A DNA stretch of 64,000 bases, taken from DATBLE01 sp963808815 (GTDB taxonomy: Bacteria; Actinomycetota; Thermoleophilia; Gaiellales; Gaiellaceae). The notes below the pieces were generated by a model, which worked only from the letters and a program-made list of their open reading frames with translations, was not told the DNA's origin and ran no database searches. A program made the position numbers and the translations under genes. Location: contig CAWEGI010000001.1 in the NCBI GenBank assembly GCA_963808815.1, positions 1 through 64,000 of the forward strand. Direction: 5' to 3'. Positions 38,873-48,348 of the stretch are shown one piece after another. The stretch's first letter is position 1. Every line of letters starts with the position of its first letter.

Positions 38873-39538
38873 GTGAGTTGGATCGATGCCGAGCTCGCGC
38901 TGATCGCCGTCGGAGCGATGCTCTCACCGACCACGCTGACGTTCTCCGTACTGGCGCTGGTGCTCGGTGAGCGCCCGCTGCGCACCGGCTGCTGGTTCTA
39001 CGTCGGCGCCTTCGCCGCAACCGTGGCCGTGGGGATCGCGGGGGCGTTCGTCCTCGGCGACACCGCCGCCTCGCGCGACTCCTCGCCCAAGACCTGGGTT
39101 GCGATCTTCGACGTGGTCGCCGCCGCTCTGCTGCTCGGGTACGTCGCGAGGACCAGGAACCGGCCGCTCGAGCCCGCCAAGGTGGACAGCATGGTGGCGC
39201 GCATGAGCAAGGTCGCGTCCTCACCGGCGGTCGCGATCGTCGGCGCAGGCGCGGTGCTCGCGAACCCCGGCGCGTTCCTCCCGCTGGCGCTGAAGAGCAT
39301 CTCCGAGACCGATCCCTCCGCTGCCGGCTATGTCGTCGAATGGCTCTTCTTCACGCTCGTCGCGCTGCTCCCGCTCGCGGTCGCGCTCCTCCTGCTGCTG
39401 GTCGCGCCCGAACGGGCCGGGCGCCTCCTGGAGCGCGTTCGCGACTGGCTGATCGCGCATGCCCGCACGGTCGCGAGCGTGATCATCCTCATCCTCGCCG
39501 TCGCGCTGCTGCGGAACGGCATCGCGGGACTGGTGTAG
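38873..39538 (+). CDS. GAP/Sap-type membrane protein
   Basis: A 221-residue protein with six hydrophobic helices. The early block LIAVGAMLSPTTLTFSVLALVLGERP and the later AGAVLANPGAFLPLALK resemble the GAP (sulfolipid-1-addressing protein) family related to LysE-type exporters. GTG 38873 lies 9 bp behind the epimerase stop. Substrate unknown. Confidence 0.7.
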   Translation: MSWIDAELALIAVGAMLSPTTLTFSVLALVLGERPLRTGCWFYVGAFAATVAVGIAGAFVLGDTAASRDSSPKTWVAIFDVVAAALLLGYVARTRNRPLEPAKVDSMVARMSKVASSPAVAIVGAGAVLANPGAFLPLALKSISETDPSAAGYVVEWLFFTLVALLPLAVALLLLLVAPERAGRLLERVRDWLIAHARTVASVIILILAVALLRNGIAGLV

Positions 39539-39542
39539 ACGG

Positions 39543-40721
39543 GTGGCGGCGACGCGCAGGGAAGTGAGCGTCGTCTACCTCGCCGGCATCGTGCAGGGGA
39601 TCGTGCTGGTCACGTTCCCCGCCGCCAGCACGATCTTCACCGACCCCGACCAGTACGACCTCTCGAACACGAGGTACGGGCTCCTGTTCGTGCCCCAGGT
39701 GCTGACCGCGATCACCGCCTCGCTGCTGGGCTCGTCGCTCGCGCAACGCTCATCGACGAAGCGCGTCTATCTCGCCGGCCTCCTCGCCGGGCTCGTGGCG
39801 ATGGTGCTGCTCCTCGTCAGCCAGTTCTTCGAGAGCGACAGCGCCGCGTTCCCGATGCTGCTGGTCGCGACGGCCTTCCTCGGAGTCGGCTTCGGCCTCA
39901 CCGTCCCCGCCCTGAACACGCTGACGGCCGCCTTCCACCCGCAGGCGGTGGAAAAGTCCGTGCTCGTGCTCAACGCCCTGCTCGGGCTGGGCACCGCGCT
40001 CGCGCCCGTGTTCGTGGCCGTGTTCGTCGGGCTCGGCTTCTGGTGGGGCCTGCCGCTGACCTCGGCGATCCTGCTCGCCGCGCTGACCGCCGTCAGCGTC
40101 ACGCTGCCGCTGCGCGCAGATGCACCGGCGCAGAAGGGGGCCGCCCGCGCGGGGCGCGGTATCCCGAGCCGCTTCTGGGTCTTCGCCGCCTTCGCCGTGC
40201 TCTACGGGATCTGCGAGACCCTGAACGGAAACTGGTCGCAGCTCGACATGACGAGCGAGCTCGGCGCCTCGACCACGGAGGCGGCCGTCGCTCTGACGGC
40301 GTTCTGGGCGATGGTCACGGTCGGCCGCGTCGTCTTCGCCGCGATCGAGCGCTGGGTGCCGTCGCGCCTCACCTACCGCGTGCTGCCGTTCCTGCTGGCC
40401 GGGACGTTCGTGCTCATCGGCTTCCTCTCCGACGGCGACGTCGCGCTCGGAGTGGTGGCGTTCGGCCTGGCGGGGCTCGGGTGCTCTGCGCTCCTCCCGC
40501 TCACCATCGGCTTCGGCCAGGAGGAGCTCGTCTCGATGTCGGCCGCCGCGGCCGGAGGGGTGATCGCGTTCTACCAGGTGGGATACGGCCTGGCCGCGTT
40601 CGGCGTCGGGCCGCTGCTCGACCACGGCGTCGAGTTGCCGACGGTGTACAAGTTCGCCGCGCTCGTCGCAGCCGGGATGGGCTTCGTGTCACTCGTCGTG
40701 ACGCGCAGGGGACGTGTTTGA
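39543..40721 (+). CDS. MFS transporter
   Basis: A 392-residue intact protein with 12 predicted helices. The cytoplasmic loop between helices 2 and 3 reads AQRSSTKRVY rather than a full motif A. It begins 4 bp behind the GAP-type gene, so the two are co-transcribed. Family-level assignment only; no substrate clue. Confidence 0.8.
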   Translation: MAATRREVSVVYLAGIVQGIVLVTFPAASTIFTDPDQYDLSNTRYGLLFVPQVLTAITASLLGSSLAQRSSTKRVYLAGLLAGLVAMVLLLVSQFFESDSAAFPMLLVATAFLGVGFGLTVPALNTLTAAFHPQAVEKSVLVLNALLGLGTALAPVFVAVFVGLGFWWGLPLTSAILLAALTAVSVTLPLRADAPAQKGAARAGRGIPSRFWVFAAFAVLYGICETLNGNWSQLDMTSELGASTTEAAVALTAFWAMVTVGRVVFAAIERWVPSRLTYRVLPFLLAGTFVLIGFLSDGDVALGVVAFGLAGLGCSALLPLTIGFGQEELVSMSAAAAGGVIAFYQVGYGLAAFGVGPLLDHGVELPTVYKFAALVAAGMGFVSLVVTRRGRV

Positions 40722-40826
40722 TGCCGGCGTCTAGGCTGCACATCGACGATGCTGTCGCAGCCGGTGAGTGGAGTCGTCCATGAAAGTGAAGTCGTCCATG
40801 AAGAAGCATGAGGAGACGGAGTGACC

Positions 40827-41207
40827 ATGACCGAAGATGCAGTAACCGCCTTTTTCGAGGATCTCGGCAGTCGAGGGTACGAGCCCTTGCTCAGAAAAAT
40901 CAGCGGCACGGTTCGCTTCGACCTCGTGAGTGGAAAGACGACAGAGCGGTGGCTGGTCGCGATCAAGAAGGGCAATGTCGCGGTGTCACGCAAGAACGTT
41001 GCCGCCGACACGACCATCCGGCTGAGCAGGGCTCTCTTCGAGGCCGTGGGCAGGGGTGAGACGAACGTCCTTTCGGCGATGCTCCGCGGAGAGGTCGTGC
41101 TCGAGGGCGACTACCGACTGATGATCATGGTCAGACGGATCCTTCGGAAGCGTCTGGCCGTCCGCCAGCCCGAGAGGGCCGCAGGCCATGCGAGGAGGCA
41201 GCAATGA
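40827..41207 (+). CDS. SCP2 sterol-binding-domain protein
   Basis: About 126 residues with an SCP2 fold: LLRKISGTVRFDLVSGKTTERWLVAIKKGNVAVSR and then a helix ending AMLRGEVVLEGDYRLMIMVRRIL. SCP2 domains hold a hydrophobic ligand. ATG 40827 follows GGAG. The stop codon overlaps the ATG of the debranching enzyme (ATGA), so the two proteins are translationally coupled. Confidence 0.8.
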   Translation: MTEDAVTAFFEDLGSRGYEPLLRKISGTVRFDLVSGKTTERWLVAIKKGNVAVSRKNVAADTTIRLSRALFEAVGRGETNVLSAMLRGEVVLEGDYRLMIMVRRILRKRLAVRQPERAAGHARRQQ

Positions 41208-43228
41208 ACGACGGTCTCGTCAAGATCCTGGACGGCAACACCTTCGTGGTCAGCGACGAGCGCGGCGACATCGAGGCGTCGCTCACCGATCCGACCGGAC
41301 TGTTCTCGTTCGACACACGCTTCCTGTCGAAGTGGGTCCTGACCATCAACGGCGAGCGGCTCAACGCGCTCTCCACCGACGATCTGCAGTACTTCGAAAC
41401 CCGCTTCTTCCTCGTTCCGGGCACCGGGACGGTCTACATCGACGCCAAGCTGTCGGTCATCCGCGAGCGGGCGGTCTCGAACGGCTTCGAGGAGAAGCTG
41501 ACGATCCTCAACCACGACGAGAAGCCGGTCGACCTCAGGGTTCGCCTCGAGGCCGGGAGCGACTTCGCCGACCTGTTCGAGGTCAAGGACGCACTCCAGA
41601 AGAAGGGCAGCTACTCCAGCCGGGTGCAGGACGGCCGCCTGGTGCTCTCCTACCAGCGGGAAATGTTCAGGAGGGCGACGGACGATCTCGGCGACGGCGC
41701 CGGCGAAGATCGACAAGTCCGGTATGACCTTCCGGGTCCGACTCGAGCCGCACAAGGCGTGGTCGACACAACTGAGCGTGACGGCCGAACAGCCCGCGGC
41801 AGCTGCTGCGAACCCGGCGCAACATGGAGCGCGACCTGGAGAAATGGCTTGGCGGTGCGCCTCGGCTCGAATGCGACCGGGACGAGCTGAAGGCGACGTA
41901 CCGCCGCAGCCTCGTCGATCTCGCCGCACTGCGCTTCTCACCCCCGATCGCGGGCGGGCGGAGCCTGCCGGCCGCCGGCCTGCCCTGGTTCATGACCATG
42001 TTCGGCCGGGACAGCATCTTCACGAGCCTCCAGGCGCTCCCGTTCACGCCCGAGCTCGCAGCCACGACGCTTCGCGCGCTCGGGGAATGGCAAGGAATCG
42101 CTCTGGACGACTTCCGCGACGAGGATCCGGGCCGCATCCTGCACGAGCTCCGTTACGGCGAGATGACCGCCTTCGAGGAGCGGCCGCATTCGCCCTACTA
42201 CGGCTGCGCCGACGCGACGCCGCTCTACGTCGTGCTGCTGGACGAGTACGAACGCTGGACCGGCGACACGAAACTCGTCCGCGAGCTGGAGCACGAAGCG
42301 CGCGGCGCGCTGAACTGGATCGACGAGTACGCCGATCTTCAGGGCAACGGCTACGTCTCGTACAAGCGTCGCAACGAGAAGACCGGGCTGGAGAACCAGT
42401 GCTGGAAGGACTCCTGGGACTCGATCTCCTACAGCGACGGCAGACTGCCGGGCTTCCCACGCGCGACCTGCGAGCTCCAGGGCTACACCTACGACGCCAA
42501 GGTGCGCGGTGCGCGACTGGCGCGACTCGTCTGGAAGGATCCCGCTCTTGCCGACAAGTTGGAGCAGGAGGCGGCCGATCTCAAGCGCCGCTTCAACCGG
42601 GACTTCTGGGTCGAAGACGGGGAGTTCTTCGCCCTGGCGCTCGACACGAACGGCGCCCAGGTCGACGCGCTGACCTCGAACAACGGCCACCTGCTCTGGA
42701 GCGGCATCGTCGACAAGTCAAAGGCGAAGGCCGTTGCCCGACCACCTCCTCGGCCCGAGACTGTTCTCAGGCTGGGGCGTACGCACCCTTGCCGAAGGCG
42801 AAGGCCGCTACAACCCGATCGGCTACCACGTCGGCACCGTCTGGCCTTTCGACAACTCCTTCATCGCGTGGGGCCTACGCCGCTACGGCTTCAAGGAGGA
42901 GGCCGCGCAGATCGCCGCCGGCATCCTCGACGCAGCCGAATTCTTCGACGGTCGGCTCCCGGAGGCTTTCGGCGGGTACGAGCGCAGCCTGACGAAATAC
43001 CCGGTCCAGTATCCGACCGCCTGCAGCCCCCAGGCGTGGTCGACGGGAACGCCGCTGCTCCTGCTGCGGACGATGCTCGGTCTCGAGCCCATCGGCGACC
43101 ATCTCGTCGTCGACCCGGCCCTGCCCACGGGCTTCGGCCACATGGAACTGCTCGACATCCCGGGTCGTTGGGGTCGGATCGACGCCTTCGGACGCGGCCG
43201 AGTCATGACGGCGAAGCGACCGCGCTGA
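41204..43228 (+). CDS. glycogen-debranching-type glycoside hydrolase (three frameshifts)
   Basis: About 675 residues. The N-terminal domain (VSDERGDIEASLTDPTGLFSFDTRFLSKW) is the beta-sandwich found ahead of amylo-alpha-1,6-glucosidases. The catalytic (alpha/alpha)6 barrel has GLPWFMTMFGRDSIFTSLQ, then WDSISYSDGR and YHVGTVWPFDNSFIAWGLRRYG. The frame breaks near 41690, 41820 and 42733; each piece continues cleanly in another frame. The enzyme is expected to act on alpha-glucans or related sugars in the cytoplasm, as does the GH15 enzyme nearby. Confidence 0.85.
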
Positions 43229-43496
43229 CACCCGCTCGCGCACCGTCGATCGACGTACTCGGATCGACGCTCGCACTCGGCTCGGCTGCCTGATCTTCCT
43301 CGCCGCCGTGATCTGGACGGCGACCATCCCGGCCAGCTTCTCGTTCTAGTTCGAGCGACGCTCGTTCGAGTGATCTTCGCGTGGCCTAACCCTTTCTCGG
43401 GATGCCCTCGAAGGCCCCGTGCGTACGTTGAGACCAGCCCTCGAATGGAACGTCGGCAGCGCGGGCCTCGCCTCGCAGACAGGAAGGACGGACACG

Positions 43497-45089
43497 GTGC
43501 TCGGACGGACTCGCTTGGAGACACTGCCCCGCCGCAGGCGCGGAGTACTGACGATCTGGCTGTGCCTCGTCGCCGGGCTCTCCGTCCTCGCGCTGGCGTG
43601 CGCCGGAGCGAGCTGGGGTGGCAACGGCTACGACGCGGCCGCCGACATGAACTCGATGTACTCGACGACGCTGTACTCGGGTGCCCAGGCCTGGTGGAAG
43701 GCGGGCTACACCGGCAAGGGGGTCGACGTGGCGGTGATCGACACCGGCGTCTCGCCGGTCGCGGGCCTCGACGCTCCGGGCAAGCTGATCCACGGGCCTG
43801 ACCTGTCGCTCGAGTCGCAGGCGCCGAACCTGACCAACCTCGACACGTCCGGCCACGGCACTTTCATCGCGGGTCTGATCGCCGGCCGCGACGCGGGACT
43901 CAACGCCCCGTACTCCGCTGCGCCGCCCTCGGCCTACCGGGGCATGGCGCCCGACGCGCGCATCCTCTCGCTCAAGGTCGGCACCGCCGACGGCGGCGTC
44001 GACGTCAGCCAGGTGATCGCTGCGATCGACTGGGTGGTCGAGCACCGGCACGACCGCGGCCTCGACATCCGCGTGCTCAACCTCTCCTACGGGACGAACT
44101 CGGCGCAGAGCGCGGAGGTCGATCCGCTCTCGTACGCCGTGGAGCAGGCCTGGAAGCGAGGCATCGTCGTCGTCGCGGCGGCCGGCAACAGCGGCTACCA
44201 GGTCGGCGGCGGCGCACCGGGGGTCGCGGACCCCGCCTACAACCCGTTCGTGATCGCCGCCGGCGGCTCCGACTCGATGGGAACGCCCGCGCTCGCGGAC
44301 GACACGGTCGGAGCCTATTCGGCGAGCGCGCGCTGCGGCCCCTGCAAGCGGCCCGACTTCGTCGCGCCGGGCTCGCACCTCCAGGGCCTCCGCGTGCCGG
44401 GCTCGTACATCGACCAGACCGAGCCGCAGGGCGCGATCAGCAGACGCTTCTTCCGGGGCACCGGGACGAGCGAGGCGGCGGCGATCGTCTCCGGCGCGGT
44501 CGCGCTCGTCCTCGACAGGTACCCGAGGCTGGATCCGGACGACGTGAAAGCCTTCTTCAAGCAGAATGCCGTCGACCTGCCGGGCCAGAGCCGCCTCTCG
44601 CAGGGACGCGGCGAGATCGACCTCGGCGCGATGCTGGCCGACCAGCCGCCCAGGGACCGCGAACAACAGCACCTCGAGGCGACGGGTACCGGCCTGCTCG
44701 AGGTCGCTCGTGGCCAGGATCATCTGACCCGCGACGGCGTCGTGCTCAGCGGCGAGCAGGACATCTTCGGCAAGCCGTTCGACTCGGCCGAGATGGCGAG
44801 GCTCGAGGGCTTGGCTAACAGCTGGCAGGGCGGCCTCTGGAACGGCAGCGCCTGGACCGGCAACAGCTGGGCCGGGAACAGCTGGGCTGGCACCGACTGG
44901 GCCGGCAACAGCTGGTCGGGCTCGAGCTGGTCGAGCGGCACCTGGTCCGGGAACAGCTGGTCTGGCAACAGCTGGAGCGGGAACAGCTGGTCTGGCAACA
45001 GCTGGTCTGGTAACAGCTGGAGCGGGAACAGCTGGTCGGGCTCGAGCTGGTCGAGCGCCGCTTGGCTGGGCGCCAGCTGGGGGAAGTAG
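43497..45089 (+). CDS. secreted S8 subtilase with W-rich repeat tail
   Basis: About 530 residues from GTG 43497 (AGGAAGG about 10 bases ahead); the frame is open from GTG 43419. A basic start and hydrophobic helix (LTIWLCLVAGLSVLALACAGASW) act as signal or anchor. The catalytic triad is Asp at about 82 (VIDTGV), His at about 120 (SGHGTFIAG) and Ser at about 325 (GTGTSEAAAIVSG), with the oxyanion Asn in AAAGNSG. From residue 441 to the end the protein is 18 pentapeptides of the form xxWxG. It is a processed extracellular or cell-surface protease by family; the role of the tail is unknown. Confidence 0.9.
   Translation: MLGRTRLETLPRRRRGVLTIWLCLVAGLSVLALACAGASWGGNGYDAAADMNSMYSTTLYSGAQAWWKAGYTGKGVDVAVIDTGVSPVAGLDAPGKLIHGPDLSLESQAPNLTNLDTSGHGTFIAGLIAGRDAGLNAPYSAAPPSAYRGMAPDARILSLKVGTADGGVDVSQVIAAIDWVVEHRHDRGLDIRVLNLSYGTNSAQSAEVDPLSYAVEQAWKRGIVVVAAAGNSGYQVGGGAPGVADPAYNPFVIAAGGSDSMGTPALADDTVGAYSASARCGPCKRPDFVAPGSHLQGLRVPGSYIDQTEPQGAISRRFFRGTGTSEAAAIVSGAVALVLDRYPRLDPDDVKAFFKQNAVDLPGQSRLSQGRGEIDLGAMLADQPPRDREQQHLEATGTGLLEVARGQDHLTRDGVVLSGEQDIFGKPFDSAEMARLEGLANSWQGGLWNGSAWTGNSWAGNSWAGTDWAGNSWSGSSWSSGTWSGNSWSGNSWSGNSWSGNSWSGNSWSGNSWSGSSWSSAAWLGASWGK
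44817..45086 (+). repeat. 18 tandem xxWxG pentapeptide codon repeats
   Basis: In-frame 15-base units, most often encoding NSWSG, with variants such as GTWSG, SSWSS, TDWAG and AAWLG. The centre is near-perfect and the edges are degenerate, suggesting expansion by slippage or unequal crossover. No spacer structure, so it is not a CRISPR array. Confidence 0.9.
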
Positions 45090-45110
45090 CCCCGCCCGTC
45101 CGGGCGAGGC
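45089..45110 (+). terminator. stem-loop after the subtilase
   Basis: CGCCC-GTCC-GGGCG with three further pairs across one mismatch, overlapping the stop codon. There is no T-run, so terminator function is tentative. Confidence 0.4.
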
Positions 45111-45135
45111 TCTCCCGAAAGCCGGTGACGACGAC

Positions 45136-47733
45136 GTGCAGGTGATGACCACGCCCATCAGGGGGACGGCCGCGAGACGGTTCATGGTCTGGCTGGGACC
45201 GGCGCGTGTCTGGCTCTTCATCGCCGCGGTCGCCGCCCTCTCGGCGGAGGTCTGGGCGCCCATCCTCGCCCACGGCGGGCCACCCGCCGCAGGCGGGATC
45301 TCGATCCGGTGGTGGGAGCTCGCGGCCGCCTTCTACCTGGCCGAGGTGTTCGTCGTCCATCTCCAGTTCCGGAAGCAGGCACACACGCTGTCGCTGACGG
45401 AGATCGGCCTCGTCCTCGGGCTGTTCTTCGCGTCACCGGCCAACCTGCTGGCCGCGCAGGTCGCCGGCGCCGCCGTCGCGCTCTCCGTGCACCGCCGCCA
45501 GCGGCCGATCAAGCTCGCCTTCAATCTCGCGCAGATGCCGCTCTGCACCGGCATCGCGCTGCTCGTCTTCCGCTCGCTTCCGCACGACGGCCCCGAGAGC
45601 GTGCAGACATGGGCCGTCGTCCTGCTCGCGGTGGCGGTCGCCCACACGGTCGGGGTGGGGCTCGTCTCCGGCGTGATCGGGGTCGCGGAGGCGAAGTTCG
45701 TGGCGCCGCAGCTGCACCGGACGCTCGGCGTGTCGCTCGTCGGGGCGCTCGCGACGGCCAGCCTCGGCATCGCAGGGGTGCTGCTGATCGACTACCGACC
45801 TTCGGCCGGGCTGCTGCTGGTGGTCCCCGCGGTCGCCTGCCTGGCCGCGTTCCGGGCGTACATGGGGCAGCGGGAACAGCGCGAGCATCTCGAGTTCCTG
45901 TACGAGTCGATGCGCGAGACCCAGGGCGCGCCCGAGTTCGGGCTCGCGATCGGACAGCTGTTGATCGCCGCACGGCGCCTGGTGCGCGCCGAGTACGCCG
46001 AGATCCAGCTGATCGCGCCGAAGCCGGGTGAGCCCGTCCTCCGCAGCATCAGCAGTCCGGCCGGGGAGGCGCTCATGCACCCGGAGACGGTGGCGCCGGC
46101 CGACCAGCTCGCCTTCGACCGGATCGCCCAGACGCAGCGGCCGCTTCTGCTCGGCCGCCGCCGAAACACCCATCCACTCGACCGGTTCCTCGCGGAGCGT
46201 GGGCTGGGCGATGCGATCGTCGGCACGCTTCGCGGCGAGGAGCGCGCGCTCGGGTTTCTGATCGTCGGCAACCGCGCCGGCGACATCGGCACGTTCACCG
46301 AGACCGAACGCGAGCTGTTCGAGACGTTCGCCGGCCACGCCAGCGTCCTGCTCGAGAACAGCCGGCTCGAGCAGTCGCTCGCGCAGGTGACCCAGCTGCA
46401 GGAGGAGCTCCGCCACCGGGCCTACCACGACGCGCTCACCGGCCTGCCCAACCGCGTGCTCTTCACCGGCCAGGTGACCGAGACGCTCGCGCGGGAACAG
46501 GACGGCGGGACGACCCACGCAGTCCTCTTCATGGACCTCGACCACTTCAAGAACATCAACGACAGCTGGGGCCACGCCGCGGGTGACGAGCTCCTGACGC
46601 AGGTGGCCGACCGCCTCCGGGGCCAGATCCGGCCGTGCGACGTGGCCGCCCGGCTGGGCGGCGACGAGTTCGCCCTCCTGCTGGAGAACACCGACGTTGC
46701 CGAGGCGGAGGACGCCGCGCGGCGAATCGCCGAGAGACTGAACACGACGTTCTCGGTCATGGGCAAGGAAGCCAAGATCCACGCGAGCATCGGGATCGCG
46801 GTGACGGGACCGCACGCGGCCACGGCCGAGGAGCTGATCCGCAACGCCGACACCGCCATGTATGCGGCGAAGAAGAAGGGGCACGGCCGGTCGGCGCTCT
46901 ACGAGCACGCCCTCCACAGCCGGCTCCGCCAGCAGGGGCGACTCGCGCTCGAGCTCGAGCACGCGGTCGAGCGCCGCGAGCTCGTAGCCCACTACCAGCC
47001 CGTCGTCTCGCTCGTCGACGGCACGATCCAGGCGTTCGAGGCCCTCGTCCGCTGGCCCCACCCCGAGCGTGGGCTGCTGGCGCCGAGCGAGTTCATCGAC
47101 ACCGCGGAGGAGAGCGGGCTGATGTTCGACGTCGGCCGTTGCGTCCTCGCGGAGGCGTTCCGGTCTGCCCGGATGTGGGAGGAGACCATCCCCGAGGCCG
47201 CCGACATCGGCATCTGGGTCAATCTCGCACCCAGCGAGCTCACGAACGAGCGTCTCGTCGAGGAGCTCGCGCTCGCGTTGAGGGGCACGGGGCTCGACCC
47301 CTGCCGGATCACGCTCGAGATCACGGAGTCGAGCATGAGCCGCGACGAGCAGGGCGCAGTGCGGGCGCTGAGACGGCTGCGCGAGCTCGGCGTCCGGGTC
47401 TCGATCGACGACTTCGGAACGGGCTACTCCTCCCTCAGCCGGCTCGCGGAGCTGCCCATCGACATGCTCAAGATCCCGAAGACGTTCATCGACCAGCTCG
47501 TGACCGACGACACGAACGTGGTCGACGCGATCCTGCGGCTGGCCGGCTCGCTCGACCTGGTGACCGTCGCCGAGGGGATCGAGCACGCCGCCCAGGCGGA
47601 ACGGGTGCGCGAGCTCGGCTGCGGGCTCGGGCAGGGCTACTTCTTCAGCAAGCCGATCCGCGCCGACGACGTCGTCGAGCTGCTGCTCCGCGCACGGCAG
47701 CCTGACCGCCCCGCGGTGATCGCGGCAGCCTGA
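45136..47733 (+). CDS. membrane GGDEF-EAL cyclic-di-GMP enzyme
   Basis: An 865-residue protein with seven to eight N-terminal helices (about 15-245), a GAF-like domain (about 265-415), a GGDEF domain (motif at residue 508) and an EAL domain (EALVRW at about 635, DDFGTGYSS at about 758). The diguanylate cyclase motif is intact, and an RxxD inhibitory site (RPCD) lies exactly five residues ahead of it. The EAL catalytic motifs also look intact, so synthesis, breakdown or both are possible. GTG 45136 or ATG 45145 may be used. Confidence 0.9.
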   Translation: MQVMTTPIRGTAARRFMVWLGPARVWLFIAAVAALSAEVWAPILAHGGPPAAGGISIRWWELAAAFYLAEVFVVHLQFRKQAHTLSLTEIGLVLGLFFASPANLLAAQVAGAAVALSVHRRQRPIKLAFNLAQMPLCTGIALLVFRSLPHDGPESVQTWAVVLLAVAVAHTVGVGLVSGVIGVAEAKFVAPQLHRTLGVSLVGALATASLGIAGVLLIDYRPSAGLLLVVPAVACLAAFRAYMGQREQREHLEFLYESMRETQGAPEFGLAIGQLLIAARRLVRAEYAEIQLIAPKPGEPVLRSISSPAGEALMHPETVAPADQLAFDRIAQTQRPLLLGRRRNTHPLDRFLAERGLGDAIVGTLRGEERALGFLIVGNRAGDIGTFTETERELFETFAGHASVLLENSRLEQSLAQVTQLQEELRHRAYHDALTGLPNRVLFTGQVTETLAREQDGGTTHAVLFMDLDHFKNINDSWGHAAGDELLTQVADRLRGQIRPCDVAARLGGDEFALLLENTDVAEAEDAARRIAERLNTTFSVMGKEAKIHASIGIAVTGPHAATAEELIRNADTAMYAAKKKGHGRSALYEHALHSRLRQQGRLALELEHAVERRELVAHYQPVVSLVDGTIQAFEALVRWPHPERGLLAPSEFIDTAEESGLMFDVGRCVLAEAFRSARMWEETIPEAADIGIWVNLAPSELTNERLVEELALALRGTGLDPCRITLEITESSMSRDEQGAVRALRRLRELGVRVSIDDFGTGYSSLSRLAELPIDMLKIPKTFIDQLVTDDTNVVDAILRLAGSLDLVTVAEGIEHAAQAERVRELGCGLGQGYFFSKPIRADDVVELLLRARQPDRPAVIAAA

Positions 47734-47740
47734 GCCCGGC

Positions 47741-48286
47741 TCAGCGAGCGGAGGAGCGAATCGTGCCGGTCAGCGTTCCCGTGTCCGCGATGTCGTCGAC
47801 GAACACGCCGCCCACCCACTCGTGCGTCCACACGGACTCGTAGGAGAGACTCAGCCGGCCCCGCGTGTGCGCGTAGCGGCCCGTGCCGCCGACGATGCGC
47901 AGCTGGAGGCGGAAGGTGCGGAACGAGTGGCTGGCGATGTCCTCCATCGACACGATGCCGCCCGGCTCGACATCAGCCGTGAAGTCGCCGGTCCGAGTGG
48001 AGAAGGTGATGCCGCCGGTCACTGCCGCACAGACGGGCCCGCAGGTCGGCGACGTGAAGGAGGCGCCGGCGGTCAGTGTCCCGGAATACGTCCCGCGGCC
48101 GAGGCTCCCCCGGAAGCTGCCCGAGATCGCGTAGCCGGAGGTCCACTGGGAGCTGCCGGTCAGCGCCGCCGTATTGTCCTTCGAACCCGCGTGCCCGGCA
48201 GCGGCGGCGCCGGCCGCCGCGAGGGCGACGAGCGCGACCGCTGCGACCGCGGCCGAAAGCCGAAGCCGTTCCCCTCTCCCCAACAT
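47741..48286 (-). CDS. secreted beta-barrel-like protein
   Basis: A 181-residue protein with a clear signal peptide (AAVAAVALVALAAAGAAAAGHA). The mature part is rich in Gly/Thr/Ser beta strands and contains LRIVGGTGRYAHTRGRLSLSY, a pattern seen in allene-oxide-cyclase / dirigent-like barrels. Two cysteines (PTCGPVCAA) may bridge. ATG 48286 has GAGAAGGGA in front. Divergent from a second protein with a similar VVGGTGAYLGIRG block. Function unknown. Confidence 0.65.
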   Translation of the reverse strand: MLGRGERLRLSAAVAAVALVALAAAGAAAAGHAGSKDNTAALTGSSQWTSGYAISGSFRGSLGRGTYSGTLTAGASFTSPTCGPVCAAVTGGITFSTRTGDFTADVEPGGIVSMEDIASHSFRTFRLQLRIVGGTGRYAHTRGRLSLSYESVWTHEWVGGVFVDDIADTGTLTGTIRSSAR

Positions 48287-48348
48287 TCCCTTCTCGTCAT
48301 ACCGCGAAATGCCCTTCGACTCAACCCTCGGCAGCCGATTCGCCCGAA

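Noticed and set aside
44817..45086. Direct repeats as a CRISPR array
   Set aside because: The repeats are contiguous 15-base coding units without spacers, in frame with the subtilase.
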